Source: Syngnathus acus (Eukaryota; Chordata; Actinopteri; Syngnathiformes; Syngnathidae). Taken from it: a stretch of DNA of 64,000 nt. Below the pieces are notes generated by a model. The model saw only the letters and a program-made list of their open reading frames with translations, had not been told where the DNA came from and did no database searches. Shown here piece by piece: positions 54,144 to 64,000 of the stretch. Each line of letters starts with the position of its first letter. The first letter of the stretch is position 1. The stretch is from NCBI RefSeq assembly GCF_901709675.1, contig NC_051103.1, forward strand, positions 1,535,501-1,599,500, written 5' to 3'. A program made the translations under genes and the position numbers.

Positions 54144-55738
54144 GCTTTCGGGTGAAAGAGCTAATCTTGTCTGTGACCTGAGGGAGGTGTTTATCTTTCC
54201 CCTGAAGCTGCAGATTCAGTTCATTTAGCTTTTCAAATATGTCACTCAGGTAGGCCAGTTTTCCCAGGAACTTCTCATCACAAAATTTTTCTGCCACTTC
54301 ATACTTGTGCTCCTGCTCCAAAAACACTCTTATTTGCTCTCTGAGCTCAAAAACTCGGGACAAGACTTTTCCTCGTGACAACCACCTTGCTTCACTGTGA
54401 TAGAGCACAGCTTGATGTTCAGCTCCCATCTCCTCACAGATGGCAGAGAAGACTCTTGTTTTTAGTGGTCTGGTCTTTATAAAATTGACTACACCTATGA
54501 TGTCAGTCATAACCTCACTTAATTCAGGGGAAAGTTGCCTGGTTGCAAGTGCTTCTCTGTGTATAATACAGTGTGTCCACTCAGCATGAGGTGAGGCTGT
54601 CTTGATGAGTGCCCGAAGTCCTTTTCTCTTCCCTGCCATGGTTTGTGCACCATCACTGCAAACACCAATGCAGTTCTCCCACTTTAGCCCATTCTCAGTC
54701 AAAAAGGAGTCCAGAATTTTGAAGAGCTCTTCAGCTGTGGCTCTGTCTCGGACATATTTACAAAGAAGTAGATCCTCACACAGGGAGTTTGACAAGTCAA
54801 AACGTACATAAGCAATAAACAGACAGTCTTTGTTGCTGTCAGTTGCTTCATCAAACTGTAAGGCAAAACGTTTGTCTTTGAGTTTATCTACCAGCTGTTC
54901 TTGAAGATCGTTAGCGATGTCATCTATACGTCTGGCGACAGTGTCATTGGACAGAGGGATAGTTTTTAGTTTTGCTGCACTGGCGTCGTCCAGCATGACA
55001 GAGACCATGTCTAATGCTGCAGGCAGTATTAGCTCCTCTGCTATGGTGTGGGGCTTTTTGCACTGCGCGATTTGGTACGCCACCTTATATGATGCTAACA
55101 GCGCTCGATGGTTTACTGAAGTAGCCTTCACAAAACGGGATGACTGTTGGCCATATTCAGCACGTTTTCGTTGAAAAAACTCAAGTGGCTTATCGGCGTG
55201 ATCGGGGTGTAACGTATTTAAGTGACGCGCCAATTTATTTGGCTTCATGCTGTCCGCTGCGAGCATTTTTAGACACAGCAGACACATCGGTCTTTCCTCG
55301 TCTCCAACTGTACTCACAGTGAAGCCAAGCGCTAAATACGCTTCGTCGTATTTCCTCGTCTTAGCTTTCGGCTGACTTTCTTTTGTTTCATTATCTTTGT
55401 TTCTCTCCGCTTTTCTTTTCATCCCTGTTAAAAACTTTTTCATGTTGGTGGTTATGTTGAATAACGGAGGCTATAGACGGGACGCAGTCGGAGCTTTCTG
55501 TTGACTCAACACTGCTAACCAAGGCAAACCTGTTGTCTTGTAAGTCGTAAAATGTTGCACTGTCGCAAACGTGACAGAAGTAACAATGAGAGCGCCACTG
55601 CCGCCTATTGTAGTAAATGCGCAATTACACTTTATTCTAGTACTGCCAAAAAAAAAGCCTGTTCCCCAGGGTCACACGCGCCCCCCCAGGTATTGCACCG
55701 CGCCCCCCTTGGGGCGCCCCACTATTTGAGAAGCACTG
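54073..55738 (-). mobile_element. ZBED5-like hAT element, 3' part lost
   Basis: The 5' terminus is the rc of TTTGAGAAGCACTG at 55,725-55,738 (CAGTGCTTCTCAAATAGTGG), with G/C-rich subterminal sequence. It abuts family A sequence TTTACACCGAACC of composite block 2 in the middle of that LINE, so it landed in the LINE. Its 3' part is replaced by the truncated LINE A at 54,072. Confidence 0.75.
54076..55443 (-). CDS. hAT transposase, ZBED5/FAM200-like, C-terminally truncated
   Basis: 455 residues without a stop. A zinc finger reads PMCLLCLKMLAADSMKPNKL with HLNTLHPDH. The RNase H-like region contains LQFDEATDSNKDCLFIAYV, CSDGAQTMAGKRKGL (typical C-D-G-A motif of ZBED5-like hATs) and the CIIHREALATRQLSPEL segment, later LYHSEARWLSRGKVLSRVFEL. 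It ends QNLHEI where LINE A begins, so the C-terminal hATC dimerisation domain is gone. This group has given rise to domesticated vertebrate genes, but terminal repeats and truncation argue for a plain transposon here. Confidence 0.85.
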   Translation of the reverse strand: MKKFLTGMKRKAERNKDNETKESQPKAKTRKYDEAYLALGFTVSTVGDEERPMCLLCLKMLAADSMKPNKLARHLNTLHPDHADKPLEFFQRKRAEYGQQSSRFVKATSVNHRALLASYKVAYQIAQCKKPHTIAEELILPAALDMVSVMLDDASAAKLKTIPLSNDTVARRIDDIANDLQEQLVDKLKDKRFALQFDEATDSNKDCLFIAYVRFDLSNSLCEDLLLCKYVRDRATAEELFKILDSFLTENGLKWENCIGVCSDGAQTMAGKRKGLRALIKTASPHAEWTHCIIHREALATRQLSPELSEVMTDIIGVVNFIKTRPLKTRVFSAICEEMGAEHQAVLYHSEARWLSRGKVLSRVFELREQIRVFLEQEHKYEVAEKFCDEKFLGKLAYLSDIFEKLNELNLQLQGKDKHLPQVTDKISSFTRKLAMWGRQLDEGNTDSFQNLHEI

Positions 55739-55913
55739 GTTTACACCGAACCTCAGGAGGCTGCGCAAAGTCAAGGAGGAGGCCTACAGGAGCGGCGACC
55801 GCGACCTGTTCAGGCAGACCAGAAACACACTGAACCGAGAGGTCAGGAAAGCCAGGAGGTGTTACGGGGAGAACCTGAAGAGACACCTCTCTGCCAATCC
55901 TGATCCCTCAACA

Positions 55914-57578
55914 GTGTGGAAAGGTCTGCAGAGCATCACGGGCTACAAGAAACGAACCCCCCGTCCTGTGGAGAGCCCAAGGCTTGCTAACCAGCTAAAC
56001 GAGTTCTACTGCAGGTTTGATCGGTTCTCCCACAAAACGGGACTTCCTGCAGCACAATCTACATACTCACCTCTCCCCACAACGGCCCTGTCCACACCTC
56101 TATCATCGTTGTCACCCACTCTCTCTCTTGCAGAGGCCGCGCCCGCACTCCAGATCCGCGAGGAGGAAGTGCGCCAGATGTTCCGGAGACAAAAGACCAG
56201 GAAGGCACCGGGCCCAGACGGCGTGTCACCTTCCTGCTTGAAAGTCTGCGCTGAGCAGCTGGCGCCCACCTTTGCACGGATCTTCAACCGTTCTCTGGAG
56301 CTGTGTGAGGTGCCCTCGTGCTTCAAGAGCTCCACCATCGTTCCAGTGGCCAAGAAGCCCGCCATCACAGGTTTGAATGACTACAGACCTGTCGCACTGA
56401 CATCTGTGGTCATGAAATCTTTCGAGAGGTTAGTGCTGAACCACCTGAAGGAGGTCATGGGCCCCCTGCTTGACCCCCTCCAGTTTGCCTACCGGGCAAA
56501 CAGGTCAGTGGATGATGCGGTCAACATGGGACTGCACTACATCCTGCACCACCTGGACACCCCAGGAACGTACGCCAGGATCCTGTTCGTGGACTTCAGC
56601 TCGGCGTTCAACACCATCGCTCCTGACATCCTCCAACAGAAGCTCATCCAGCTTGCGGTGCCTGCCTCCACCTGTCAGTGGATCACCAGCTTCCTGACCA
56701 ACAGGAGACAGCGTGTGAGGCTGGGGGGCATCACATCTGACACCCGGACCACCAATACTGGAGCCCCTCAGGGGTGCGTCCTCTCCCCACTGCTCTTCTC
56801 TCTCTACACCAATGATTTCTCCTCAGGTGACTCTCCTGTGAAGCTCCTGAAGTATGCAGACGACACCACTCTCATCGGAATGATCCAGGACGGTGATGAG
56901 ACTGCGTACAGACAGGAGGTGGAGCGGCTGGTCCACTGGTGCAGCCAAAACCATCTGGAGCTGAACCCGCTCAAGACCGTGGAGATGACAGTGGATTTCA
57001 GGCGAGACCCTTCACCACTTTTACCCCTCACTATCCGCAGTAATACTATTCTCTCCACCGACACCTTCAAGTTCCTGGGAACCACAATCTCTCGGGATCT
57101 GAAATGGACCGGCCACATAGACTCTGTCCGGAAGAAGGCCCAGCAGAGGCTGTACTTCCTGAGACAGCTCAAGAAGTTCAACCTGCCGCGAGAGCTTCTG
57201 AAGACCTTCTACACTGCCATCATCCAGTCTGTCCTCTGCACCTCCATCACTGTCTGGTTTGGATCGGCCTCCAAACAAGACAAGCACAGACTGCAACGGA
57301 CAATCAGGACTGCAGAAAAGATCATTGAAATCAACCTCCCATCTATCCAAGACTTGTACCTGTCCAGGACCAGGAAACGTGCAAGGAACATCTCTACAGA
57401 CCCTTCTCACCCAGGTTGCAGTCTGTTTGAACTACTCCCCTCCGGACGGCATTACAGAGCTCGGTACGCCAAAACCAGCAGACACAGAGACAGCTGTTGC
57501 TCTGATGAACTCACACCACTCTTAGAGTCTCAGAGTCATTACTGTGCAATAACATCCTGCTCTCCACACCTTTTTTGA
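55914..57578 (+). CDS. Family A LINE reverse transcriptase, nearly intact
   Basis: Coding is open from about 55,743 ([20 protein letters not shown]); the 55,914 start is a GTG inside the linker. RT motifs: [55 protein letters not shown] (ADD), FKFLGTTISRDLKW. A 14-nt deletion near 57,495 shifts the last codons, so the end reads SCCSDELTPLL instead of the family's FFPRAVALMNSH. The endonuclease is missing because of the hAT. Confidence 0.88.
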   Translation: MWKGLQSITGYKKRTPRPVESPRLANQLNEFYCRFDRFSHKTGLPAAQSTYSPLPTTALSTPLSSLSPTLSLAEAAPALQIREEEVRQMFRRQKTRKAPGPDGVSPSCLKVCAEQLAPTFARIFNRSLELCEVPSCFKSSTIVPVAKKPAITGLNDYRPVALTSVVMKSFERLVLNHLKEVMGPLLDPLQFAYRANRSVDDAVNMGLHYILHHLDTPGTYARILFVDFSSAFNTIAPDILQQKLIQLAVPASTCQWITSFLTNRRQRVRLGGITSDTRTTNTGAPQGCVLSPLLFSLYTNDFSSGDSPVKLLKYADDTTLIGMIQDGDETAYRQEVERLVHWCSQNHLELNPLKTVEMTVDFRRDPSPLLPLTIRSNTILSTDTFKFLGTTISRDLKWTGHIDSVRKKAQQRLYFLRQLKKFNLPRELLKTFYTAIIQSVLCTSITVWFGSASKQDKHRLQRTIRTAEKIIEINLPSIQDLYLSRTRKRARNISTDPSHPGCSLFELLPSGRHYRARYAKTSRHRDSCCSDELTPLLESQSHYCAITSCSPHLF

Positions 57579-58055
57579 ATTTGTCTACACTGTTTGTACT
57601 ATGTGTCCTCTCTGCATCCATTGCAGCCTGGTCATCCTGGAAGAGGGACCTTCCCATCTGTGGTCTCTTCTCAAGGTTTCTCATTTCCCCTAGCTGGAGT
57701 TTTTGTCACGAACGGAGAGGAATGGAGCGAGGACGACCAAATGCAGCTTGGACCAGGGTTTAATGTAGCAAACTCAAAGGACAGACCCGGCAGACTAACG
57801 TGTCTAAACAACAAAACCAAAAGGACTGACCGCCAAAGACGTGAAACAAAAGACAGGAACCAAACAACCTCATGACAGTGACACGTGCATTGTCCGCACA
57901 ACACATGCAATGCTCCGACGGCGAGTGACACGCAAACAGAACTTAAATACAACACAGGTAACGAGAGGCAGGTGCGTGTGATTCCACTAATCAAGGGCAC
58001 ACAGGAAGGGAGGGTCGAGCACACAGACACACAGAAACTACGACAACCTATACAC

Positions 58056-59675
58056 AACCGGACAACATCCCGGGTCGAGCGCTGAAGGACTGCGCTGGTG
58101 AGCTGACGGGTGTCTTCACGGACATCTTTAACACTTCCCTGCAGCAGGCCATCGTCCCGTCGTGTTTCAAAGCTGCCACCATCGTACCTGTGCCGAAGAA
58201 ACCTGCTCCGTCCTGCTTCAATGACTACCGCCCCGTGGCACTTACGCCCATCATCATGAAGTGCTTTGAGCGGCTTGTCATGGAGCACATCCGATCCGTT
58301 CTCCCCCCCACCATTGACCCCTTCCAGTTTGCGTACCGAGCCAAACGGTCCTCTGAGGATGCCATCTGCTCTGCCCTCCACTCGGCCCTCACCCACCTGG
58401 AGGGGAGGGACTCGTATGTGAGGTTGCTGTTTGTGGACTTCAGTTCTGCCTTCAACACCATTGTGCCACAACGTCTCATCAGCAAACTTGACAAGCTGGG
58501 CCTCAGTACCTGCCTCTGCAACTGGCTACTGGACTTCCTCTGTCAGAGGCCACAGGTGGTGCGTGTTGGCGACAAAATCTCCGCCAGCATCACGCTGAGC
58601 ACAGGGGCCCCCCAAGGCTGCGTGCTCAGTCCGCTGCTCTTCACCCTGCTGACGCATGACTGCACTGCCACCTACAGCGACAACCGCATAGTGAAGTTTG
58701 CTGACGACACGACTCTGGTGGGTCTCATCACCAAGGGAGACGAGACTCAATACAGGCTGGAGGTTGACCTTCTGACCACGTGGTGCAGGGACAACAACCT
58801 CCTGCTGAACGTCGACAAGACCAAGGAGATTGTTGTTGACTTCCGGAAGGGTCACGCCCAACACCTGCCGCTGACCATCGACGGTGCTGTGGTGGAGAGA
58901 GTGAGCAGCGCCAGGTTCCTGGGGGTGCACATCAGTGAGGATCTCTCCTGGTCCACCAACACCGCATCACTGGCGAAGAAGGCCCAGCGCCACCTGTACT
59001 TCCTTCGGAAACTCAGGCGAGCGGGCGCTCCTCCGGCCGTCATGACTACATTTTACCGCGGCACCATTGAGAGCGTCCTCTCCAGCTGTATTGCTGTTTG
59101 GGGTGGCAGCTGCACTGACTACGACTTGAAGGCCCTGCAGCGCATAGTGAAAACGGCTGGTAAGACTATTGGTGCTTCTCTCCCCTCCTTGAAGGACATT
59201 TACACCTCCCATCTCACCCGCAAGGCGACCAAGATTGTGAGTGATGTGAGTCACCCCGCTCACTCTTTGTTTGATCTTCTGCCCTCTGGGAGGCGGTACA
59301 GGAGCCTGCGCTCCCGCACCACCAGACTCTCCAACAGCTTCATACTCCAGGCTGTTAGGATCCTGAACTCGCTCCCCCTTTCTGCGTAGCGTCCTGTTCT
59401 TTGCGCTATGCTTACTGTCTGCTGTATGCACACTGGCTCAGTTTTGCTCCTCTTATTTATTGGGTTATTGGTTTATTATTTATTCATCGCTCATTTTATT
59501 TATTTGTTATTTTTTATTTATTATTTATTGTTTGTGCCTTCTTGTTTTTATTTTGTGTCGTCTGCTTGTATGTCTCGTCACCGTGGGATGGAGGAAACGG
59601 AATTTCGGTTTCTTTGTGTGTCTTGACATATGAAGGGATTGACAATAAAGCTGACTTTGACTTTGACTTTGACAT
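58056..59675 (+). mobile_element. Family B LINE, 5'-truncated, with 3' UTR and tail
   Basis: It starts GGACAACATCCCGGG. The 3' UTR includes TTGACATATGAAGGGATTGA and CAATAAAGCTGACTTTGACT, with the tail of TGACTTT repeats. This is the only copy in the window whose 3' end and downstream flank are both visible. Confidence 0.85.
58190..59389 (+). CDS. Family B reverse transcriptase, 5'-truncated, in composite block 2
   Basis: 399 residues from [20 protein letters not shown], with [25 protein letters not shown] and [10 protein letters not shown] intact, ending NSLPLSA. Very close to the copy at 16,206-17,555 with scattered substitutions. The endonuclease and RT N terminus are absent. Confidence 0.87.
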   Translation: MPKKPAPSCFNDYRPVALTPIIMKCFERLVMEHIRSVLPPTIDPFQFAYRAKRSSEDAICSALHSALTHLEGRDSYVRLLFVDFSSAFNTIVPQRLISKLDKLGLSTCLCNWLLDFLCQRPQVVRVGDKISASITLSTGAPQGCVLSPLLFTLLTHDCTATYSDNRIVKFADDTTLVGLITKGDETQYRLEVDLLTTWCRDNNLLLNVDKTKEIVVDFRKGHAQHLPLTIDGAVVERVSSARFLGVHISEDLSWSTNTASLAKKAQRHLYFLRKLRRAGAPPAVMTTFYRGTIESVLSSCIAVWGGSCTDYDLKALQRIVKTAGKTIGASLPSLKDIYTSHLTRKATKIVSDVSHPAHSLFDLLPSGRRYRSLRSRTTRLSNSFILQAVRILNSLPLSA

Positions 59676-59884
59676 CACAAAACTGGGGACGAGACATGAC
59701 AGTTTTGAGTTTTTCCTTGCCCTTTTGGGAGTTTAAGATCAGGGGATGTTTGAGAATATTTGCCATTTTTCACATGTCCTGAGTGTTGTTAAAATGTTGA
59801 ACAGCGGGTGTGATTTACCGAAGTCAGATTCCTTGTTTGGCACGCTCAAACATGGCGAATAAAAAAACTCTTGAATCTTGAAGA

Positions 59885-60099
59885 AAAAATAAAACCAACA
59901 CAATGCATGAATTCACGACAAATGACATACCAGCAAATCAGTAGGACTTCTGCTGTTGCCTTTGCGAGACCAGTTCAGATATGCGTTATCACGAATTTAT
60001 AAATCAGGTGTGTTCGGACCTCCGCAGTGGAGGCTCTGCTGAACCAGACCGACTCACCGAACCCCTAGAGTTTGACCGAATCCAGGTTAAGAACCACTG
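59885..60099. mobile_element. Partial hAT MITE, inverted relative to 50.27-50.64 kb
   Basis: It ends GGTTAAGAACCACTG at 60,099, then GTTTAGAG, the same flank as the other copy. The other half is missing where the family A tail ends. Confidence 0.75.
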
Positions 60100-60596
60100 G
60101 TTTAGAGACTGTTGTTTCTGCAAAAGGAGGAACTACTAAATATTGATGTCATTTTTCTGTTGGGGTTTCCAAATGTATGCACCTGCCTACTTTTGTTTAA
60201 ATAACGATTGCACAGTCTGCAAATCCTATAAACTTCATTTCACTTCTCAAATATCACTGTGTTGATCACTGCCGTCATCGGCCATGCATGGATTCGGGCC
60301 ATCTGATTGGTTCCTTTGCCCCCCCCCCCCTACACACACAGGAATTGGTTAGGACTTGATTAGTTGGCTGTCTGTTCAGAGCAAGGAACAAGCCACTAGC
60401 CCCACGGGAAGTTGTCATTTTCTGTAAGCTTGCGTGTATGTAAATTTGTCATGGTCCAACGTAAGACTGTTGAGGGTGAATAAAAAATAACTGCAACAAG
60501 TTTATTCTGCTATTAACCAGATTGAAACCGGGGTTGCAGCGGCCTCAATGCTGTATTATGGCCAATATGCAGTTGCATGTTTCGGGAGAGAAAACA
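60100..60596. other. Duplicated flank plus spacer
   Basis: 60,100-60,275 is the reverse of 50,127-50,269 (TTCATTTCACTTCTCAAATA and the CAAAAGGAGGA stretch). The rest includes a C-run near 60,320 and no gene. Confidence 0.6.
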
Positions 60597-61039
60597 AACT
60601 CCAGCCGAATCGGCCACTACAGGTTAACTAAAGGCCATATCATAGAAATGTGTCTTTAAACGTGTCTTAAATGTTTCTACTGAGGTAGCAGTTCTAATAT
60701 CCATTGGTAGGGCATTCCAAAGCTTTGGAGCCCGAATAGAAAATGCTCTAGACCCTTGGCCCTCGGTGTCGCTAAAAGACTAGCGTTTTGCGAACGAAGG
60801 TTACGAGACGGAACATAAGGAACAACTAGGTCGACGAGATATGAAGGCGCTAAGCCATGCAGTGATTTATAGGTTAATAGAAGAACCTTGAAGTCACATC
60901 TTAAATGGACTGGGAGCCAATGTAAGTTGGCTAATATTGGGGTAATGTGATCAACTTTTCTTGTCCGTGAGAGCAGCCTTGCAGCAGCATTTTGTACTAG
61001 CTGTAGACTTTTGATGCGGGACTTAGGAAGACCAGCGAA

Positions 61040-61357
61040 TTATACATTACAGTAGTCCAGGCGCGATGTGACGAACGCATGTATAATAGTTTCCGCATCA
61101 CCGGTCGAGAGGATCGGACGAATCTTTGCAATATTACGAAGGTGAAAAAACGCAATTCTGGTTATATTCTTAATGTGCTTTTGAAAGGAGAGCGTTTGGT
61201 CAAATATTACCCCGAGATTAGTTACAGTATCGCTCAGAGTGATAATACGGTTATCTATAGTTATAGTGGTTTCCTTAAATAAGTGTTGATAACGACTTGG
61301 ACCAATTATCAACATCTCAGTTTTATCTGGGTTAAGACGAAGGAAGTTGAGAGACAT
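61040..61357 (-). pseudogene. L2 ORF2 fragment: post-catalytic RT region
   Basis: SLNFLRLNPDKTEMLIIGPS and VTNLGVIFDQTLSFQKHIKN match the thumb-side region of the 4.2 kb copy. The C-terminal domain continues in other frames down to 60,640. Confidence 0.8.
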
Positions 61358-61436
61358 CCATTGCTTGATCTCCGCAAGGCACGCCTCAAGATTACAACAA
61401 TCCCGCGGAACCTTTCATCGATAACGGCATATATAA

Positions 61437-62015
61437 TTAGGTGTCATCCACGTAGCATTGAAAACTAATATTATATTTACGTATTATGTCCCCAAGCGGA
61501 ATCATATAAATATTAAATAGAATTGGTCCGAGTACCGATCCTTGTGGGACACCACACGTAACATTATAGAGCTCAGAGGACGTATTGCCATGGACCACTC
61601 GGTGCGTCCTGTCTGATAGATAGGAATGGAACCAGCCTAGTGCTGACCCTGAAATAACAACACAACTTTTAAGACGCCCTGATAAAATATCGAAGTCTAC
61701 AGTGTCGAAGGCAGCACTAAGATCGAGTAGTAACAATACAGATGAAGTGTTTGAATCCATAGCTATGAGAAGATCGTTAGTCACTTTAGCAAGTGCTGTC
61801 TCAGTGGAATGATTAGCTCTAAAACCAGACTGAAAAGAGTCATATCGATTATTGGCGACCATGTAATCAATAAGCTGCTGCGCTACTACTTTTTCAAGAA
61901 GTTTTGCTATAAATTCGAGGTTTGAAACTGGCCTATAATTACTGAGACAGTCCGGGTCAAGATTTGGTCGCTTAAGTAACGGTTTAATGATAGCCGTTTT
62001 AAAGGCTGTTGGCAC
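61437..62015 (-). pseudogene. L2 ORF2 fragment: RT fingers and palm
   Basis: It holds KTAIIKPLLKRPNLDPD, SNYRPVSNLEFIAKLLEKVV, LLDLSAAFDTVD and GVPQGSVLGPILF, but the catalytic box reads CYVDDT, a change from the normal ADD. The frame breaks right after it. Confidence 0.82.
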
Positions 62016-62075
62016 TATACCAGAGGAGACAGACAGATTGATTATATTTAAGACGGACGGTCCTAAAATTTGAAA

Positions 62076-62732
62076 TCATTCTTTAAGTAGTTTGGCTGGA
62101 AGAGGGTCGAGTAAACATGTTGTTTGTTTAGCCTCACTAACCAATTGTGTAAGCCTTTCAAGGGACACGCTTTTAAAATTTGAGAGGGTTATTACATGAT
62201 CATCAGCGCTGGTAAACGGCGGTCTCGACTGATCGATTGGAATGGTATTCTTGATCTCGTCCCTAATGGATTCAGTCTTTTGAGCAAAAAATTTCATAAA
62301 CTCATCAGCTGAGTGGAAGGAACTATCGGGGGTCGGCTGGCGTAGTGTCAGCTTAGCCACTGTATCAAATAGGTGTTTAGGATTGTTTTTATTGAGATTA
62401 ATAACTTGCGAAAAATAACGAGTTTTTGCTAAGATAAGCGCATCTTTATATTTCAGGAGGCTGTCCTGCCATGCCTGATGGAAAACCTCAAGTTTGGTTA
62501 AACCCCATCTGCGCTCATGCTTTCTACATAATTGCTTAAGCGTACGTGTTTCATCTGTGAACCACGGAGTAGGCAATCTACGGCGAGTTTTCAGACGTAG
62601 CGGCGCCACAGAGTCGATGGCATTTAACAATGTCGCATTGAATTCATTTGTAAGATTATCAATAGAGCCGATGTATGCGGGAAATATGGCGGTTGCTGGC
62701 GACAGTAACTCAGATAGCGCAGTTGCAATCAT
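62076..62732 (-). pseudogene. L2 ORF2 fragment: linker between endonuclease and RT
   Basis: FNATLLNAIDSVAPLRLKTR, TPWFTDETRTLKQLCRKHER and VINLNKNNPKHLFDTVAKL are the L2 linker region. A frame break near 62,070 separates it from the fingers. Confidence 0.8.
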
Positions 62733-63000
62733 GGAGTTAAAATTACGGCTCCTATAATTCTGATTGCTCTCTTGTCTTTGACAAGGAACTAAAATTTCTA
62801 ATTTTATTAAGTAATGATCAGACAGAACACTAGTGTATGGCAGTACTGCTATATTTGAGGTTGCAAGTCCTCGGGATAATATCAGATCTAAGGTATTCCC
62901 ATTCTTATGCGTTGCTGCCTGTACGGCTTGCGTAAAACCAAACGTATCAGTTAATGTCTGAAACGCATTTGTAGTCGAATTTTGTAGTGTTGAAGTTTGG

Positions 63001-64000
63001 AATAAAGTTAAATAACATTAAAAAATATGATGATGAATTATCATTAGTACTACAGTTGTGCATTGTGACTACTGTATAATTAAAAGCTGTTTTTGACTAG
63101 TTAAGAAATATTGACTTTCAATTTCGGCACCGTGACTTAATCTGTTCGTGATGATGTTGAAATCTCATCCCAGTCTTGTCATTTTTTTTCCTTCTTGCTC
63201 GATTATCCTAGTATGTCATTGTAAAAGTATGAACCGATTACATTTGTATATTGAGCTACCACTGTCTCCCTGTATGTTAGCAATGCTAACACCTTGATCA
63301 ATGCTTCATTTTTTCCATCTTGGTATTTTCAACTCAGTATTTGTAATCATAAAAGACATTCAAAGCATTGTGGAAATGTCACTTAATTATTTTCTTCCCC
63401 TTTCTGTTATTTCTTTCCCTGCAGGACATAACTCTACTTCCAAGGTGAGGCATGATTCAGTCAGTCAATTTTATGTTATCATCATTATAAAGTGCTTGTA
63501 TTTCAAGTTCCTGTGATGATAGTTTTGAAATCGCGATTAAATTTGGCCACTGTTTCTGTATTTTAGTCAATGGTTTGTTTAATTTTGATTACTATGCTTA
63601 TGTATTGTTATTGTGCTTTTGGTTAAGTAGTGAACACTGAAGTTCAAAACCTAGGTGTTGGATGACAAAATTACTTATACCTGATCCGATACAAAAGAAG
63701 CATCCAGGAGCAAATTATTAGTTTAGCATTCTTTTATGTTATAATTGGGGTCACTGTACCGTTTACATTTGTACATTGCGGTAACATTGTATACTGTAAG
63801 TTAGACATGCTTCCGCCATAATCAAAGTTTCATTTTCTCCATCTCATAAACTCTAGTGCGACAGAAACCGTCACTGTACATCATTACGTTGTGCCATAAT
63901 ATTTTCAAGATGTGCTATACCACCCACAAATTCATTTGTACCACATTCTTCTCACTAATAAGCCTCTTGTATACAAGTTAAAACTACAGCTAAAACAGTT
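63001..64000. other. 1 kb AT-rich sequence, no gene seen
   Basis: No coding exon, tRNA or transposon terminus was recognised up to the window end; the 71-residue frame at 63.3 kb has no recognisable content. Confidence 0.5.

Larger units (their letters stand above)
55739..59884 (+). mobile_element. Composite LINE block 2: family A containing LTR containing family B
   Basis: Family A runs from 55,739 (cut by the hAT) to 57,704, and its 3' UTR resumes at 59,702 and ends in CTTGAATCTTGAA at 59,884. Inside is an LTR-like unit (57,705-58,055 and 59,676-59,701, TGTCA...TGACA), itself split by family B (58,056-59,675, ending TGACTTTGACTTTGAC). The block is inverted relative to 15.95-21.9 kb. Its 3' end interrupts the hAT MITE at 59,885. 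Confidence 0.85.
60597..63000 (-). mobile_element. L2-clade LINE, minus strand, decayed
   Basis: Homologous to 4,131-5,490 but longer at its 5' side, reaching the endonuclease/RT linker and part of the endonuclease (62,760-62,990). The 3' UTR lies at 60,597-60,640. Several frameshifts split the ORF. Confidence 0.85.

Noticed and set aside
54076-55443. Domesticated ZBED5-like host gene
   Set aside because: A hAT terminus lies just upstream of the ORF, the insertion interrupts a LINE and the C terminus is missing, so it is a transposon copy.

Overview
The window is nuclear DNA from a vertebrate, almost certainly a teleost fish. It carries Rex3-type (RTE), L2-type and CR1/Rex1-type LINEs with teleost-like 3' tails, a Tc1 transposon, several hAT elements, a tRNA-derived SINE and scattered tRNA genes. 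Genes have GT-AG introns. There is no bacterial-style organisation. The exact species cannot be read from the sequence. Most of the 64 kb is nested and partly duplicated mobile DNA.

Two host genes can be reconstructed by joining exons, and neither appears as one long reading frame. (1) A 27-exon minus-strand gene at 33,579-44,173 encodes a secreted protein of about 1,110 residues: signal peptide, four C-type lectin domains, a SUEL/rhamnose-binding-lectin-like domain, an F5/8-type C (discoidin) domain, an LCCL domain, a fifth C-type lectin domain and a Lys/Gln-rich tail. All exon phases match and the summed CDS (3,333 nt) is divisible by three. (2) A four-exon minus-strand gene at 11,679-13,360 encodes 269 residues of unknown function, with only phase-0 introns.

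Layout. 1-2.3 kb: CR1/Rex1-like LINE (family B). 3.26-4.13 kb: short LTR element with a GC-rich minisatellite interior. 4.13-5.5 kb: L2 LINE. 5.87-7.9 kb: internally deleted Rex3. 8.1-9.4 kb: hAT scraps and a SINE. 10.4-11.2 kb: tandem repeat split by a MITE. 11.7-13.4 kb: four-exon gene. 15.3-15.6 kb: SINE. 15.95-21.92 kb: composite LINE block (family A + LTR + family B) with a Tc1 inserted. 21.9-23.6 kb: repeat with tRNA relics, and tRNA-Val and tRNA-Ser genes. 23.6-24.3 kb: Tigger-like MITE. 24.64-27.97 kb: nearly complete Rex3. 28-30.8 kb: no recognisable gene. 30.85-33.54 kb: nearly complete hAT. 33.58-44.17 kb: the lectin gene, its introns loaded with SINE/MITE insertions. 45.2-49.5 kb: MITE/hAT nest between inverted repeats that carry tRNA-Asp-like sequences. 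49.8-52.4 kb: tRNA-Pro, tRNA-Gln and tRNA-Val genes and relics. 52.9-55.7 kb: truncated LINE A and a ZBED-like hAT. 55.74-59.88 kb: second composite LINE block, inverted relative to the first. 60.6-63.0 kb: L2 LINE in minus orientation.

The clearest biological novelty is the domain combination of the lectin gene. The clearest genome-dynamics signal is the pair of composite blocks: the same three-layer nest (LINE A, LTR, LINE B) occurs twice, and one copy stops exactly at the LINE B 3' tail, as expected if a read-through chimeric transcript was retrotransposed.
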